A DNA stretch of 36,188 nt from SbD1 sp049300095. GTDB lineage: Bacteria; Desulfobacterota; Syntrophobacteria; Syntrophobacterales; Syntrophobacteraceae. Positions 7,065 through 15,185 of this stretch are shown here, one piece after another (the first letter of the stretch is position 1; every line of letters starts with the position of its first letter). The translations under genes and the position numbers were made by a program. A model generated the notes under the pieces. It made no database searches and was not told the origin of the DNA. It saw only the letters and a list, made by a program, of their open reading frames with translations. The DNA lies in assembly GCA_049300095.1 (NCBI GenBank), contig JBAQYM010000143.1, positions 1-36,188 on the forward strand. The letters are read 5' to 3'.

Positions 7065-7954
7065 AGTCTATCCGCTATTCCGAGGATGGTGCGCACGTAG
7101 GGTTTGCTGTGATTGTAGGCCCAGATCACCTGTTCTTTGTCGGATGGAAATTTCGCTTCGCACCAGCCGTGTCCCCGCAGGTAATTGGCCGTGCTGAAGA
7201 TGGCGTCCTCGGCATTGTAGAGGTCGATCCTGCCGTCGCCGTCACCGTCCGCCCCGTAGCTGACGAGGCTGCTCGGCAGAAACTGCGGCCAGCCGACCGC
7301 CCCCATCACCGAGCCCTTGAATGAATCCACCCGCATGTTCTGCGCGGCCCGAAGTTCGAGGAGGGCGGCAAGCTCTTTGTGGGCCCAGGCGGACCGGTCG
7401 AGCAGCTTGCGGTCGAATGCCTCGCGCACCCATCTCTCCCGGTCCTTCGGCGCGAGCATCTTCCAGACGCGGTCGCGGTTCTGCTTTTGCTCCATGAGGG
7501 CGAAGGTCGCGAAGACGCCAAGGGTGGGGGTCTTGCCCGTATACGACCCGAAATGGGTCTCGACCAGGAGGATCGCGGCGATAACGCCCGGCTCGACGCC
7601 GAAGGCGCGCTCGGCCCGCCGGAAGGCGCTCTGGTTGCCGGCGATGAAGTTGCGCGCCTTGGCGATCTCGGAGGGCGCGAGGAACTGATCGTAGTTCAAC
7701 TGGCTTTCCCGGATGCGAAGCGTCGAGGCGACCAGCTTGAACATGGGGGCTGGGGCCGGCTGGAAGAGCCTTCCAACCTGCCGGGACGAAAATCCTTCCG
7801 CCACGAGCTTTTGCTTCACCCCGGCGTAAATGTCTTCGGCCGACCAGGCCGGCTGTCCGGCCGTCAAAATTGCCGCCATGCAGGCGAAAAAGAAGAGTGC
7901 GGCCGATGTCGCGAAGCCGGGACGGCTTTTCTTGCTTGCTGGGTTTTTTGTCAT
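7055..7954 (-). CDS. mltB: Lytic murein transglycosylase, MltB family (GH103)
   Basis: The 299-residue protein has an N-terminal signal sequence (residues about 13-39, ending PAWSA) and then the MltB-type SLT fold. The catalytic Glu is E132 in LLVETHFG. Later family hallmarks are GAVGWPQFLPSS, DGDGRIDLYNAEDAI and YLRGHGW. Such enzymes cleave the MurNAc-GlcNAc bond of peptidoglycan in the periplasm with formation of 1,6-anhydroMurNAc. No lipobox Cys is evident, so it may be soluble or anchored by an uncleaved signal. It is slightly shorter than E. coli MltB (361). The start at 7954 has GAGAAG five bases upstream. The last residues are encoded by the octamer array. Confidence 0.88.
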   Translation of the reverse strand: MTKNPASKKSRPGFATSAALFFFACMAAILTAGQPAWSAEDIYAGVKQKLVAEGFSSRQVGRLFQPAPAPMFKLVASTLRIRESQLNYDQFLAPSEIAKARNFIAGNQSAFRRAERAFGVEPGVIAAILLVETHFGSYTGKTPTLGVFATFALMEQKQNRDRVWKMLAPKDRERWVREAFDRKLLDRSAWAHKELAALLELRAAQNMRVDSFKGSVMGAVGWPQFLPSSLVSYGADGDGDGRIDLYNAEDAIFSTANYLRGHGWCEAKFPSDKEQVIWAYNHSKPYVRTILGIADRLKN

Positions 7955-8424
7955 AATTCTTCTCTGCGCCTTCTGTGGTGAATGCTTAGGTTATGCGTTC
8001 GAGTTCCTGTTTTTGGCCTTGCGATTTCGCGAGGTGTTCATTATAGGTTATCTGCGCCATTACTGCAATTAAGAGTGATTATCCGTCAGCTTTTGACCAT
8101 TAGCTTTCGTTTTCAGGGTCTTACGTTTCGGTGGTCCCCCGAGGGCGGAAAATCGGTCAGGGTTCACCGCGGAGGACGCGGAGAAAACAGTAAACGGTGA
8201 GCAATAAGCGGAAAAGACAGGGGCGGATCGCCCGGAAACATCTTTCTTTCTCTTCACTCTTCACTCTTCACTCTTCGCTGCTCACTGCTCACCCTCCGCG
8301 TTTCCGCAGTGAAATCGCGCCCTCGTGATTTTTATCCGCGGCGTTCACCGCACCAATTGCCTGACACCCGATGTCTGACGGTTAATGGCTAACGGCCGAC
8401 ACCCAACACCAACAGCGAGAATTT
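7955..8424. repeat. Gene-free gap with a heptamer array
   Basis: No convincing gene is seen between the divergent transglycosylase and GTPase genes. From 8253 the heptamer TTCACTC is repeated three times, then decays through TTCGCTG, CTCACTG and CTCACCC (to about 8294). Low-complexity pieces such as ttcaccgcggaggacgcgg (from 8163) resemble dispersed repeat debris. Promoters for the genes on either side should lie here but I could not identify good boxes. Confidence 0.55.
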
Positions 8425-10272
8425 ATGCCTGGAATACCGGAACCGGCTTGCGGCCCGTTCGACGAGACCGCCGGGGCCATTTGCGAATATAAGCTGCTCA
8501 GGGAACGGGTTTTCAAATCCATCGAGGGGATGCTCGAAATCGGCCTCACCGACCGGCATTCCTGCCTGGAGTTCAAGGAAAAGCTCGAGGCCAACACTTT
8601 TAACCTCGTGGTCGTCGGCCAGTTCAAGCGCGGCAAAACCTGCCTGATAAACGCCCTGCTCGGGACCGATCTTTTGCCCGTCTCGGTCGTCCCGCTCACA
8701 TCCATTGTCACGATCCTGGGGTACGGCGACGAGCTGGGGGTGAAGGTCTTTTTCACCGACGGAAAGGTCCTCGACATCCCGGTCGAATCCCTTCCCGAAT
8801 ACGTCACCGAAAGCGGAAATCCCCGAAACGAGAAGGATGTGCGCGAGGTCGTCGTCCTCTACCCCTCGCCCTACCTCAAAGACGGGGTCCGGCTGGTGGA
8901 CACCCCGGGCGTCGGGTCCGTCTACGTCCACAATACCGACGTCGCTTACCGCTACCTTCCCAAGTCGGATGCCGCCCTGTTCTTGCTCTCCGTGGACCAG
9001 CCGGCCAGTAGCGCGGAGCTCGAATTTTTAAACGACGTGCGCGAGTTTGCCGACAGGATTTTCTTCCTGCTCAACAAGACCGACTACCTGGTCGAGGACG
9101 AGGTCGAGCGGTCCCTGTCGTTCTCGCGGACCGCCCTCGAAAAGATTATGGGCGACGGGATAAAGATTTTCCCGGTTTCGGCCAAGCTCGCCCTTTCCGG
9201 GATGATGGAGGGATCGCCCGAGACGGTTCGCCGAAGCGGCCTTCCAGCCTTCTCCGAGGTGCTCGACCGGTTCCTTATGAAGGAAAAAGGAAAAGTCCTG
9301 CTCGGATCGGTCGCCAAGAACCTGCTTCGCATACTTGCCGCCGCGAGACTCGAAACCGAACTTGAACTCAAGTCCCTGCAAACCCCCGTCGAAGAAATCC
9401 GGGACAAGATCAAAGCCTTCCAGAACAAAAAAGAGGGACTTTTACGCGAGAGGCGCGAATTCGACACCCTGTTTAACGCCGAACTCGACCGCCTGGTCAT
9501 CAGGGAGCTGGACCGGGGGCTCGGTCAGCTCAAGAGCGGCCTCATCCCCGCGATGGAGGACGAGTTCAACCGGTTCTACGAGGAACAAAAGGACCTGTCG
9601 CTAAAGGAGCTAAACGACGCCCTTGCCGGGTTTGTTCGGGAAAAGATCGAGGCGGAGTTTTCCGCCTGGCGGGAGCGCGAGGACGAAAGGCTCTCGAAGG
9701 CCTTCGACGGCATCTGCCGCCACTTCGCGGCCCAGGTGAACCAGGTGATCGACTCGCTTCTCGATTTCTCCTCGCAGCTTTTCTCGGTGCCCTTCGAAGC
9801 CGTGGAAGCCGAATCGCTCTGGACCTCGGAGTCGTCTTTCTACTACAAGCACCGGGATGACCCGGTCGGCCTCGACATGCTGACCGACTCCCTCACGCAG
9901 GTCTTCCCAAAATACATCAGCGGCAGGTTCGAGCGCCTGCGGGCCTGGGCCTACCGAAAAGCCAACCGCGTGATCCTGGGCAAGCGAAAACGCCACATGC
10001 TCGAAGCGATCGAAATGCAGTCCGGAAGGCTCCGCTTCGATTTTGTCGACCGGCTCGACAAGAGCGCCCGCCTTTTCCGCTCGGAGATGATCCGAAATAT
10101 GGAAACCATATCCGAGGGAATCACCCGGGCGATCGAGCGGGGCATGGCCCTGCGCTCGAAGGGCGAGCGGGAAGCCTCGGAGCTGGCGAGCACCCTTACC
10201 GCGAGAGTCTCCGCGATGGAGCGCGTCAGGACCGATTTGTCGAATATCCGCGAATCGGCGGAGAATTTGTGA
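8425..10272 (+). CDS. Bacterial dynamin-like GTPase
   Basis: The 615-residue protein has a dynamin-type GTPase domain near its N-terminus: P-loop GQFKRGKT (residues 65-72), switch Thr in PLTS (90-93), DTPG (159-162) and NKTD (217-220). The rest, from about residue 320, is charged and alpha-helical with long coiled-coil stretches, as in the stalk of dynamin-like proteins. Bacterial members remodel or repair membranes; they often occur in pairs, but this gene stands alone. A hydrophobic or amphipathic patch around FSSQLFSVPF (about 450) could be a membrane paddle. The start ATG 8425 has only a weak upstream site (gcgaga). The specific role is not predictable from context. Confidence 0.85.
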   Translation: MPGIPEPACGPFDETAGAICEYKLLRERVFKSIEGMLEIGLTDRHSCLEFKEKLEANTFNLVVVGQFKRGKTCLINALLGTDLLPVSVVPLTSIVTILGYGDELGVKVFFTDGKVLDIPVESLPEYVTESGNPRNEKDVREVVVLYPSPYLKDGVRLVDTPGVGSVYVHNTDVAYRYLPKSDAALFLLSVDQPASSAELEFLNDVREFADRIFFLLNKTDYLVEDEVERSLSFSRTALEKIMGDGIKIFPVSAKLALSGMMEGSPETVRRSGLPAFSEVLDRFLMKEKGKVLLGSVAKNLLRILAAARLETELELKSLQTPVEEIRDKIKAFQNKKEGLLRERREFDTLFNAELDRLVIRELDRGLGQLKSGLIPAMEDEFNRFYEEQKDLSLKELNDALAGFVREKIEAEFSAWREREDERLSKAFDGICRHFAAQVNQVIDSLLDFSSQLFSVPFEAVEAESLWTSESSFYYKHRDDPVGLDMLTDSLTQVFPKYISGRFERLRAWAYRKANRVILGKRKRHMLEAIEMQSGRLRFDFVDRLDKSARLFRSEMIRNMETISEGITRAIERGMALRSKGEREASELASTLTARVSAMERVRTDLSNIRESAENL

Positions 10273-11038
10273 GTTTCCACGCGGCCGGCGCGCCCCAATG
10301 CTGTTGCTTTAAGGCCAATACTGTTCACTTAATGGTCACAACCTTTGGATGCACGGTACTGGACTTAAGCGACAAGTCCCCAGGTTTGTCATTTCGACCC
10401 TTGGGAGAAATCTTTCCCTTTTCGCGTCACGCTTGCGGATGGTTCGCCAAGGAAAGATTTCTCCCAAGGGTCGAAATGTCAATGTGGCGGGCTCTCCAGT
10501 CTTGTGTCCCATGCTCATGCGTCGGCAGGCTGGAAAGCCCGTCCCACGTGATTTCTCGCTGAAGGCAACAGCATGGCCGTCTCGCCCTGGTCGGTTTGCT
10601 TTTATACTTGACAAAACGGTTACGCATACAGTAGGTTGTCGGCGCGCGATGGGAAGCCATCGTATTTTATGGTCTTTTTAGCAGCAGGCACGCTGTGGAA
10701 GGTTTTGGCGAAAAAATGTCGACGTAGTCCAAGCCTGAAAATCCGCTCATCTCTGCTCCTCCATACTCAGCTAATCACCGGATAAATGCGACTGCCAGTT
10801 TATCACCGACCCTGCTTTGGAGCGAGACGGACAACCCGCGTCAGAAAAGACCATTCTATTTCGGTTCCAACAGCCAGTTCACGCGGCCGGACGTCTTCCT
10901 TAAATTAAGGTTGTATCAAATAAATCATTATCGGAAGGAGGTCTTTGGAAGGGAGTTAATTGCGGCTTCATTGGGGGGCTTCCCCTGCCCCGCGCAAATT
11001 TCATCGTTGAATCAAACACTTACATTAGGAGGATTTAA
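10273..11038. repeat. Gene-free gap with an element bearing ATGCTGTTGC ends and a hairpin
   Basis: A 277-bp element spans 10298-10574 with ends ATGCTGTTGC and GCAACAGCAT. Inside is a perfect 27-bp inverted repeat (10391-10417 and 10451-10477; it starts atttcgacccttgggagaaa) with a 33-base loop. Related end sequence recurs near 16693 and 13350. Between 10575 and 11026 I see no gene; CCTTAAATTAAGG (10898-10910) is a perfect palindrome about 130 bp before hppA and could be a regulator site, but this is only a guess. Confidence 0.6.
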
Positions 11039-13084
11039 ATGAACGCGAGTATGATCGCCCTTTTCGCCCTCGCATGCGGCGGGCTCGGCGTTGCCTATGC
11101 GCTGGTTACGGCCGCGTGGGTAGGCAAGCAGAGCGCCGGTTCCGAAAAGATGCAGGAAATCTCGGAGGCAATCCGGGAAGGCGCAACGGCATTCCTCAAC
11201 CGGGAATACAAGACCGTTGCCGTGGTGGCCGTTATCATGGCCGGACTGCTCACTTATCTGGGAATTTGGACGGCCATCGGCTTCATCGTCGGCACGGTGG
11301 GTTCGGCCGTTGCCGGCTACATCGGCATGATGGTATCGGTCAAGGCCAACGTGCGGACCACCGAAGCGGCCAAACGCGGCCTCCAGGCCGCCCTGACGGT
11401 TGCCTTCAAGGGCGGCTCGGTTACGGGCATCATGGTGGTCGGCCTCGGGCTTCTCGGCATCACGGGCTACTACCTGATCGCCAAAGCTTATGCGCCGGTT
11501 GACGATGTTTTCCACGCCCTGATCGGCCTCGGCTTCGGCTGCTCGCTGATGAGCGTGTTTGCCCGTATCGCGGGCGGCATCTACACCAAGGCCGCGGATG
11601 TCGGCGCCGACCTGGTTGGTAAGGTCGAGGCGGGCATTCCCGAAGACGATCCGAGAAACGCCGCGGTCATCGCCGACAATGTGGGCGACAACGTGGGCGA
11701 CTGCGCGGGTATGGCGGCCGACCTTTATGAAACCTACACCGTTACGCTGGTTGCGGCAATGCTGCTGGCCAAGACGGTCTACGGGGCCGACAGCGGCTGG
11801 GTGGAATTTCCCCTGCTGATCGGCGGCATCTCGATCGTGGCCTCGATCATCGGCACCTACTTCGTGCGCCTCGGCAAAAACGAATACATCATGGGCGCTC
11901 TCTACAAGGGCCTCGCGGTTTCCGGCATCCTGGCCGCCGTTGCCTTCTATTTTGCTTCCCAGTGGTTCCTGCAGCAGCCCGGCGTCCAGCCCATCTTCAC
12001 TCCGATGGGTGTTTTCACGACGGCGTTTATCGGACTGGCGCTTACCGGCCTGATCGTTATGATCACCGAATATTTCACCTCGAAGAGTTTCAACCCCGTT
12101 AAGCACATCGCCGCTGCCAGCGTCACCGGCCACGGCACCAACGTCATCGCCGGCCTCGCGGTCAGCATGAAGTCCACCGCGGCCCCCGCCCTGGTAATCT
12201 GCGGCGCCATCATGTGGGCCTACCAGCTTGGCGGCGGCTTTGCCGGCAACACCGGCGGCGGTCTTTTCGCCATCGCGCTTTCCGCCGTTGCGATGCTCTC
12301 GATGACCGGTATCGTCGTAGCGATTGACTCCTACGGCCCGATCACGGACAACGCGGGCGGTATCGCCGAAATGGCGGAACTTCCCGAATCCGTTCGCGCG
12401 ATTACCGATCCCCTGGACGCGGTCGGCAACACCACGAAGGCCGTTACCAAGGGTTACGCCATCGGCTCGGCCGCTCTTGCCGCCCTGGTTCTTTTCGCCG
12501 AATATTCCCGCTCCTTCCCCACCCAGGTCCTGTTCGACCTGTCCAACCCGAAGGTCATCGTCGGCCTTTTCATCGGCGGTCTGCTGCCCTTCTTCTTCGG
12601 CTCCCTGCTGATGGAAGCGGTTGGCAAAGCGGCAGGCGGCGTTGTCGAGGAAGTTCGCCGCCAGTTCCGTGAATTCCCCGGGATCATGGATTACACCCAG
12701 AAGCCCGAGTACGGCAAATGCGTCGACATCGTCACCAAGTCCGCCATCAGAGAGATGATGCTCCCGGCCCTCATTCCGGTTGCGGCCCCCATCGCGGTCG
12801 GTTTCATTCTTGGTAAGGAAGCCCTCGGCGGCGTGCTGATCGGCTCGATCGTCACCGGCCTTTTCCAGGCCATCGCCATGACGAGCGGCGGCGGCGCGTG
12901 GGATAACGCGAAGAAGTACATCGAAGACGGCATGTACGGCGGCAAGGGTTCCGACGCCCACAAATCGGCGGTTACCGGCGACACCGTAGGCGACCCGTAC
13001 AAAGATACGGCGGGCCCGGCCATCAACCCGATGATCAAGGTTATCAACATCGTGGCCCTGTTGATCGTGCCACTGTTGAAGTAA
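11039..13084 (+). CDS. hppA: Membrane-bound H+-translocating pyrophosphatase, K+-independent type
   Basis: The 681-residue polytopic protein (about 16 hydrophobic segments) couples hydrolysis of pyrophosphate to cation pumping across the inner membrane. Substrate-site motifs are present: DVGADLVGKVEAGIPEDDPRN and ADNVGDNVGDCAGM in the first half, then DTVGDPYKDTAGPAINPMIK at the C-terminus. In the region GNTTKAVTKG, position 467 is Lys where K+-dependent enzymes have Ala; known K+-independent enzymes have this Lys and pump H+, so proton pumping is inferred. A strong AGGAGG (11027-11032) precedes the ATG by 6 bp and a strong terminator follows. In syntrophic anaerobes such pumps recover energy from PPi made by acyl-CoA synthetases; that role is inference. 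Confidence 0.96.
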   Translation: MNASMIALFALACGGLGVAYALVTAAWVGKQSAGSEKMQEISEAIREGATAFLNREYKTVAVVAVIMAGLLTYLGIWTAIGFIVGTVGSAVAGYIGMMVSVKANVRTTEAAKRGLQAALTVAFKGGSVTGIMVVGLGLLGITGYYLIAKAYAPVDDVFHALIGLGFGCSLMSVFARIAGGIYTKAADVGADLVGKVEAGIPEDDPRNAAVIADNVGDNVGDCAGMAADLYETYTVTLVAAMLLAKTVYGADSGWVEFPLLIGGISIVASIIGTYFVRLGKNEYIMGALYKGLAVSGILAAVAFYFASQWFLQQPGVQPIFTPMGVFTTAFIGLALTGLIVMITEYFTSKSFNPVKHIAAASVTGHGTNVIAGLAVSMKSTAAPALVICGAIMWAYQLGGGFAGNTGGGLFAIALSAVAMLSMTGIVVAIDSYGPITDNAGGIAEMAELPESVRAITDPLDAVGNTTKAVTKGYAIGSAALAALVLFAEYSRSFPTQVLFDLSNPKVIVGLFIGGLLPFFFGSLLMEAVGKAAGGVVEEVRRQFREFPGIMDYTQKPEYGKCVDIVTKSAIREMMLPALIPVAAPIAVGFILGKEALGGVLIGSIVTGLFQAIAMTSGGGAWDNAKKYIEDGMYGGKGSDAHKSAVTGDTVGDPYKDTAGPAINPMIKVINIVALLIVPLLK

Positions 13085-13125
13085 GCAAGCGCGGCCTCCA
13101 TCCGAGGCAAGCGTTGCGCCAAATG

Positions 13126-13162
13126 AAACCGGCGGCCCCCAAAAGGGACCGCCGGTTTTTTT
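13126..13162 (+). terminator. Rho-independent terminator of hppA
   Basis: AAACCGGCGG (13126-13135) pairs perfectly with CCGCCGGTTT (13149-13158), extended inward by CCC/GGG pairs, and is followed by a run of seven T (13156-13162). It lies 42 bp after the hppA stop codon and marks the end of a single-gene transcript. Confidence 0.93.
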
Positions 13163-13210
13163 ATTCCGCCCCCGGAAAGTCCGTGCCCATCATACACGTC
13201 GCAACGCCCG

Positions 13211-13279
13211 GTGGGAGCGGCTTGAAGCCGCTATTTCTCTGCCTTGGGCGCGTCCCTCGCGGCTGGAAGCCGCTCCCAC
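13211..13279. repeat. REPIN-like pair: two inverted REP arms
   Basis: GTGGGAGCGGCTTGAAGCCG (from 13211) and its near-complement ending at 13279 face each other across about 27 bp. Each arm is also partly self-complementary (GCGGCTT/AAGCCGC). The same REP appears inside elements at 3022-3149 and 30703-30902, and as a single arm near 240-262. Confidence 0.75.
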
Positions 13280-13399
13280 GGATTGGTATTAAAGTTGGCT
13301 TTGACTCCGCTCTAACCCAACGTCATTCGGCGGAAGCCCATTGCCGTCAACTTAAGGGCAATACTGCTCACTTAAAGTTTCTCCGGTAGCCAGGGACGT

Positions 13400-13471
13400 G
13401 GGGCAGGCTTTCCAGCCTGCCATCCGATGAACCCCCACGCGCCTTCCCCGGCAGGCTGGAAAGCCTGCCCC
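13400..13471. repeat. REPIN-like pair, GGGGCAGGCTTTCC family
   Basis: GGGGCAGGCTTTCCAGCCTG (13400-13421 including the last CC) and its exact reverse complement at 13450-13471 form 22-bp arms around a 28-bp loop. Each arm is itself palindromic (GGCAGGCT/AGCCTGCC). Related single arms occur at 10512, 14663 and 16722; the last two carry GGGCTGTTGCCC ends at the same position. Confidence 0.8.
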
Positions 13472-13557
13472 TCGTCCGAGGTCACCCGATGGGGTCCGCC
13501 GGGACGACGAAATTGGAGCATTGCGCAGCAGGGGCGGGATGGGTCCCAGCCCGGATA

Positions 13558-14514
13558 TCATCCAAATTCCCTGGTAATAATTTCCTGCACCAGCGTGTAG
13601 GGGTCGGACTGTTTTTCGACGATCTTTTGCACCATTTCATCCAGGGAATCGCCGCGGGCTTCGATCCGGTCGAGGATGACACGGAAGGCCTCGTCCCTGA
13701 GGGCTTCCATGAGTTGCAACCGGGCGCGTTTTGCGACTATTTCCCTCCACTTGTCCTCATGGCTCGTGAGCAGGAATGCCCGGTGTTTCTCGATGGCTTC
13801 GTAGAGTTCTTCCAGCCCGCGCGACTTGAGGGCTTCGGTCTCGACGATGGGCGGCTCCCAGCCGTCTGTTTCCCGGCGCCGGGAGCCGATTTGGATCATG
13901 TTGCGAAGCTCGCGGATGGTTTTCCGGGACCCCTCGCGGTCGGCCTTGTTCACCACGAAGACGTTCCCTATCTCCATGATGCCGGCCTTGATCGCCTGGA
14001 TGTCGTCGCCCATTCCCGGCACGGTGACAAGGACGGTGCTGTGGGCGGAGTTGGCGATTTCCACCTCGTCCTGGCCCACCCCCACCGTCTCGACGATGAT
14101 GACGTCCTTCCCCATGGCGTCCAGGACGTTTACCATGTCGTTGGTCGACCGGGTGAGGCCGCCGAAATGGCCGCGGGTGGCAAGGCTTCGGATAAACACG
14201 CCCGCATCGAGGAAATGGCGCTGCATCCGGATGCGATCTCCCAGGATGGCCCCCCCGCTAAACGGGCTGGTGGGGTCCACGGCCAGGATCCCAACCGTTT
14301 TTCCCTCCTTGCGGTAGCGCAGGGCGAGTTGGTCCACCAGTGTGCTCTTGCCCACTCCGGGCGAGCCGGTAAACCCGATCACATAGGCCTTGCCGGTGTG
14401 CGCGTAAAGTGCCCGGAGAATCTCTCTTGCCGAAGGAATTTCGTCGTCGATATCGCGAAGCAGGCGGGCCGTGGCCCGCACGTCGCCCGAGGTGATCAGC
14501 TCAACTATGTTCAT
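13558..14514 (-). CDS. meaB: MeaB/ArgK-type G-protein chaperone of methylmalonyl-CoA mutase
   Basis: The 318-residue protein has the P-loop GSPGVGKST (residues 50-58), the MeaB motif VDPTSPFSGGAILGDRIRM, the ETVGVGQ motif and VNKAD for guanine binding. MeaB proteins load, gate and protect adenosylcobalamin-dependent methylmalonyl-CoA mutase, using GTP. Mutase genes are not in the window. Methylmalonyl-CoA mutase belongs to the succinate-propionate pathway, so this gene hints at propionate oxidation or formation. Start ATG 14514 has AAGG upstream; the next gene-free stretch is filled with repeats, so it is probably transcribed alone. Confidence 0.93.
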   Translation of the reverse strand: MNIVELITSGDVRATARLLRDIDDEIPSAREILRALYAHTGKAYVIGFTGSPGVGKSTLVDQLALRYRKEGKTVGILAVDPTSPFSGGAILGDRIRMQRHFLDAGVFIRSLATRGHFGGLTRSTNDMVNVLDAMGKDVIIVETVGVGQDEVEIANSAHSTVLVTVPGMGDDIQAIKAGIMEIGNVFVVNKADREGSRKTIRELRNMIQIGSRRRETDGWEPPIVETEALKSRGLEELYEAIEKHRAFLLTSHEDKWREIVAKRARLQLMEALRDEAFRVILDRIEARGDSLDEMVQKIVEKQSDPYTLVQEIITREFG

Positions 14515-15185
14515 GATTCTACCTTGTCACGCACCGGGGAAATTCTCCCGGGCGGGACCTTCCGTATTTTGAATGTATGTATAAAGGCGTCCGACTGTCC
14601 GACGCGCCTCTCCCCGCCCGCCAATGCCGATGATTCAAGGCAAAGGGGGCGACCCATCGCCGTGGGACGGGCTTTCCGGGGCTGTTGCCCAAACCGCCGC
14701 TCCCTTCCCGGGTGCGGATTCAAACCAAATACATTCGAGATGGTCAGCCCTTGCTCTTCCGGCGGTCCGGGCGGGGATCAACCCCGCCCCTACGTTTGCA
14801 CGATAGCCTTAGGCCGTCTTGAAATCCGTAGGGGCGAGGTTGAGGGGCTGTTGCCCAAAGAAATATTCAGGCTGCGCGACCATGCAACCGGACGTAAGTC
14901 CCCCTCCCCGCGATGGGAGGGGTTAGGGGAGGGTGTTGAATTTTCAAGTACTTACGACCCCCTCCCCCTGCCCCTCCCGCCAAGGGAGGGGAGACCTCCG
15001 CCCTGTTTTGGCCACACCTGTCGTAACTTTTGCATTTGGGCAACAGCTCCTCAACCCCGCCCCTACGGATTTACGGCGGGTCCGATACCATTTTGCGGCT
15101 GGCCTGACGCCGCCCTTTGGATGTAGGGGCGGGGTTGATCCCCGCCCGGACCGCCGGAAGTCGAGACCTTATTGGACGCAACTTT
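14515..15185. repeat. Gene-free gap holding nested palindromes
   Basis: From outside inwards: 35-bp perfect inverted arms at 14759-14793 and 15123-15157 (each containing ggggatcaaccccgcccc or its complement); a second, shorter pair of half-palindromes at 14823-14844 and 15050-15071 (gtaggggcgrggttgag and complement); and element B in the centre. A lone GGGCTGTTGCCC end lies at 14679-14690 after gtgggacgggctttccg. No gene is seen. Confidence 0.75.
14845..15049 (-). mobile_element. GGGCTGTTGCCC-ended element B (A/B subfamily, reversed)
   Basis: The element is 205 bp from GGGCTGTTGCCC to GGGCAACAGCTC and is the reverse complement of element A (35881-36085, also 205 bp), with about 90 percent identity by eye. 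Two GC-rich hairpins lie inside. It sits exactly between two halves of a GTAGGGGCGGGGTTGA palindrome. No open frame of note. Confidence 0.78.

Noticed and set aside
11012..12961. A 649-codon open frame antisense to the pyrophosphatase gene
   Set aside because: It mirrors hppA codons in a GC-rich genome, is very rich in Asp, Gly, His and Arg, and lacks any recognisable domain. hppA is certain.
13489..15126. A 545-codon plus-strand frame over meaB and repeats
   Set aside because: Its first part is the antisense shadow of meaB and the rest runs through palindromic repeats.
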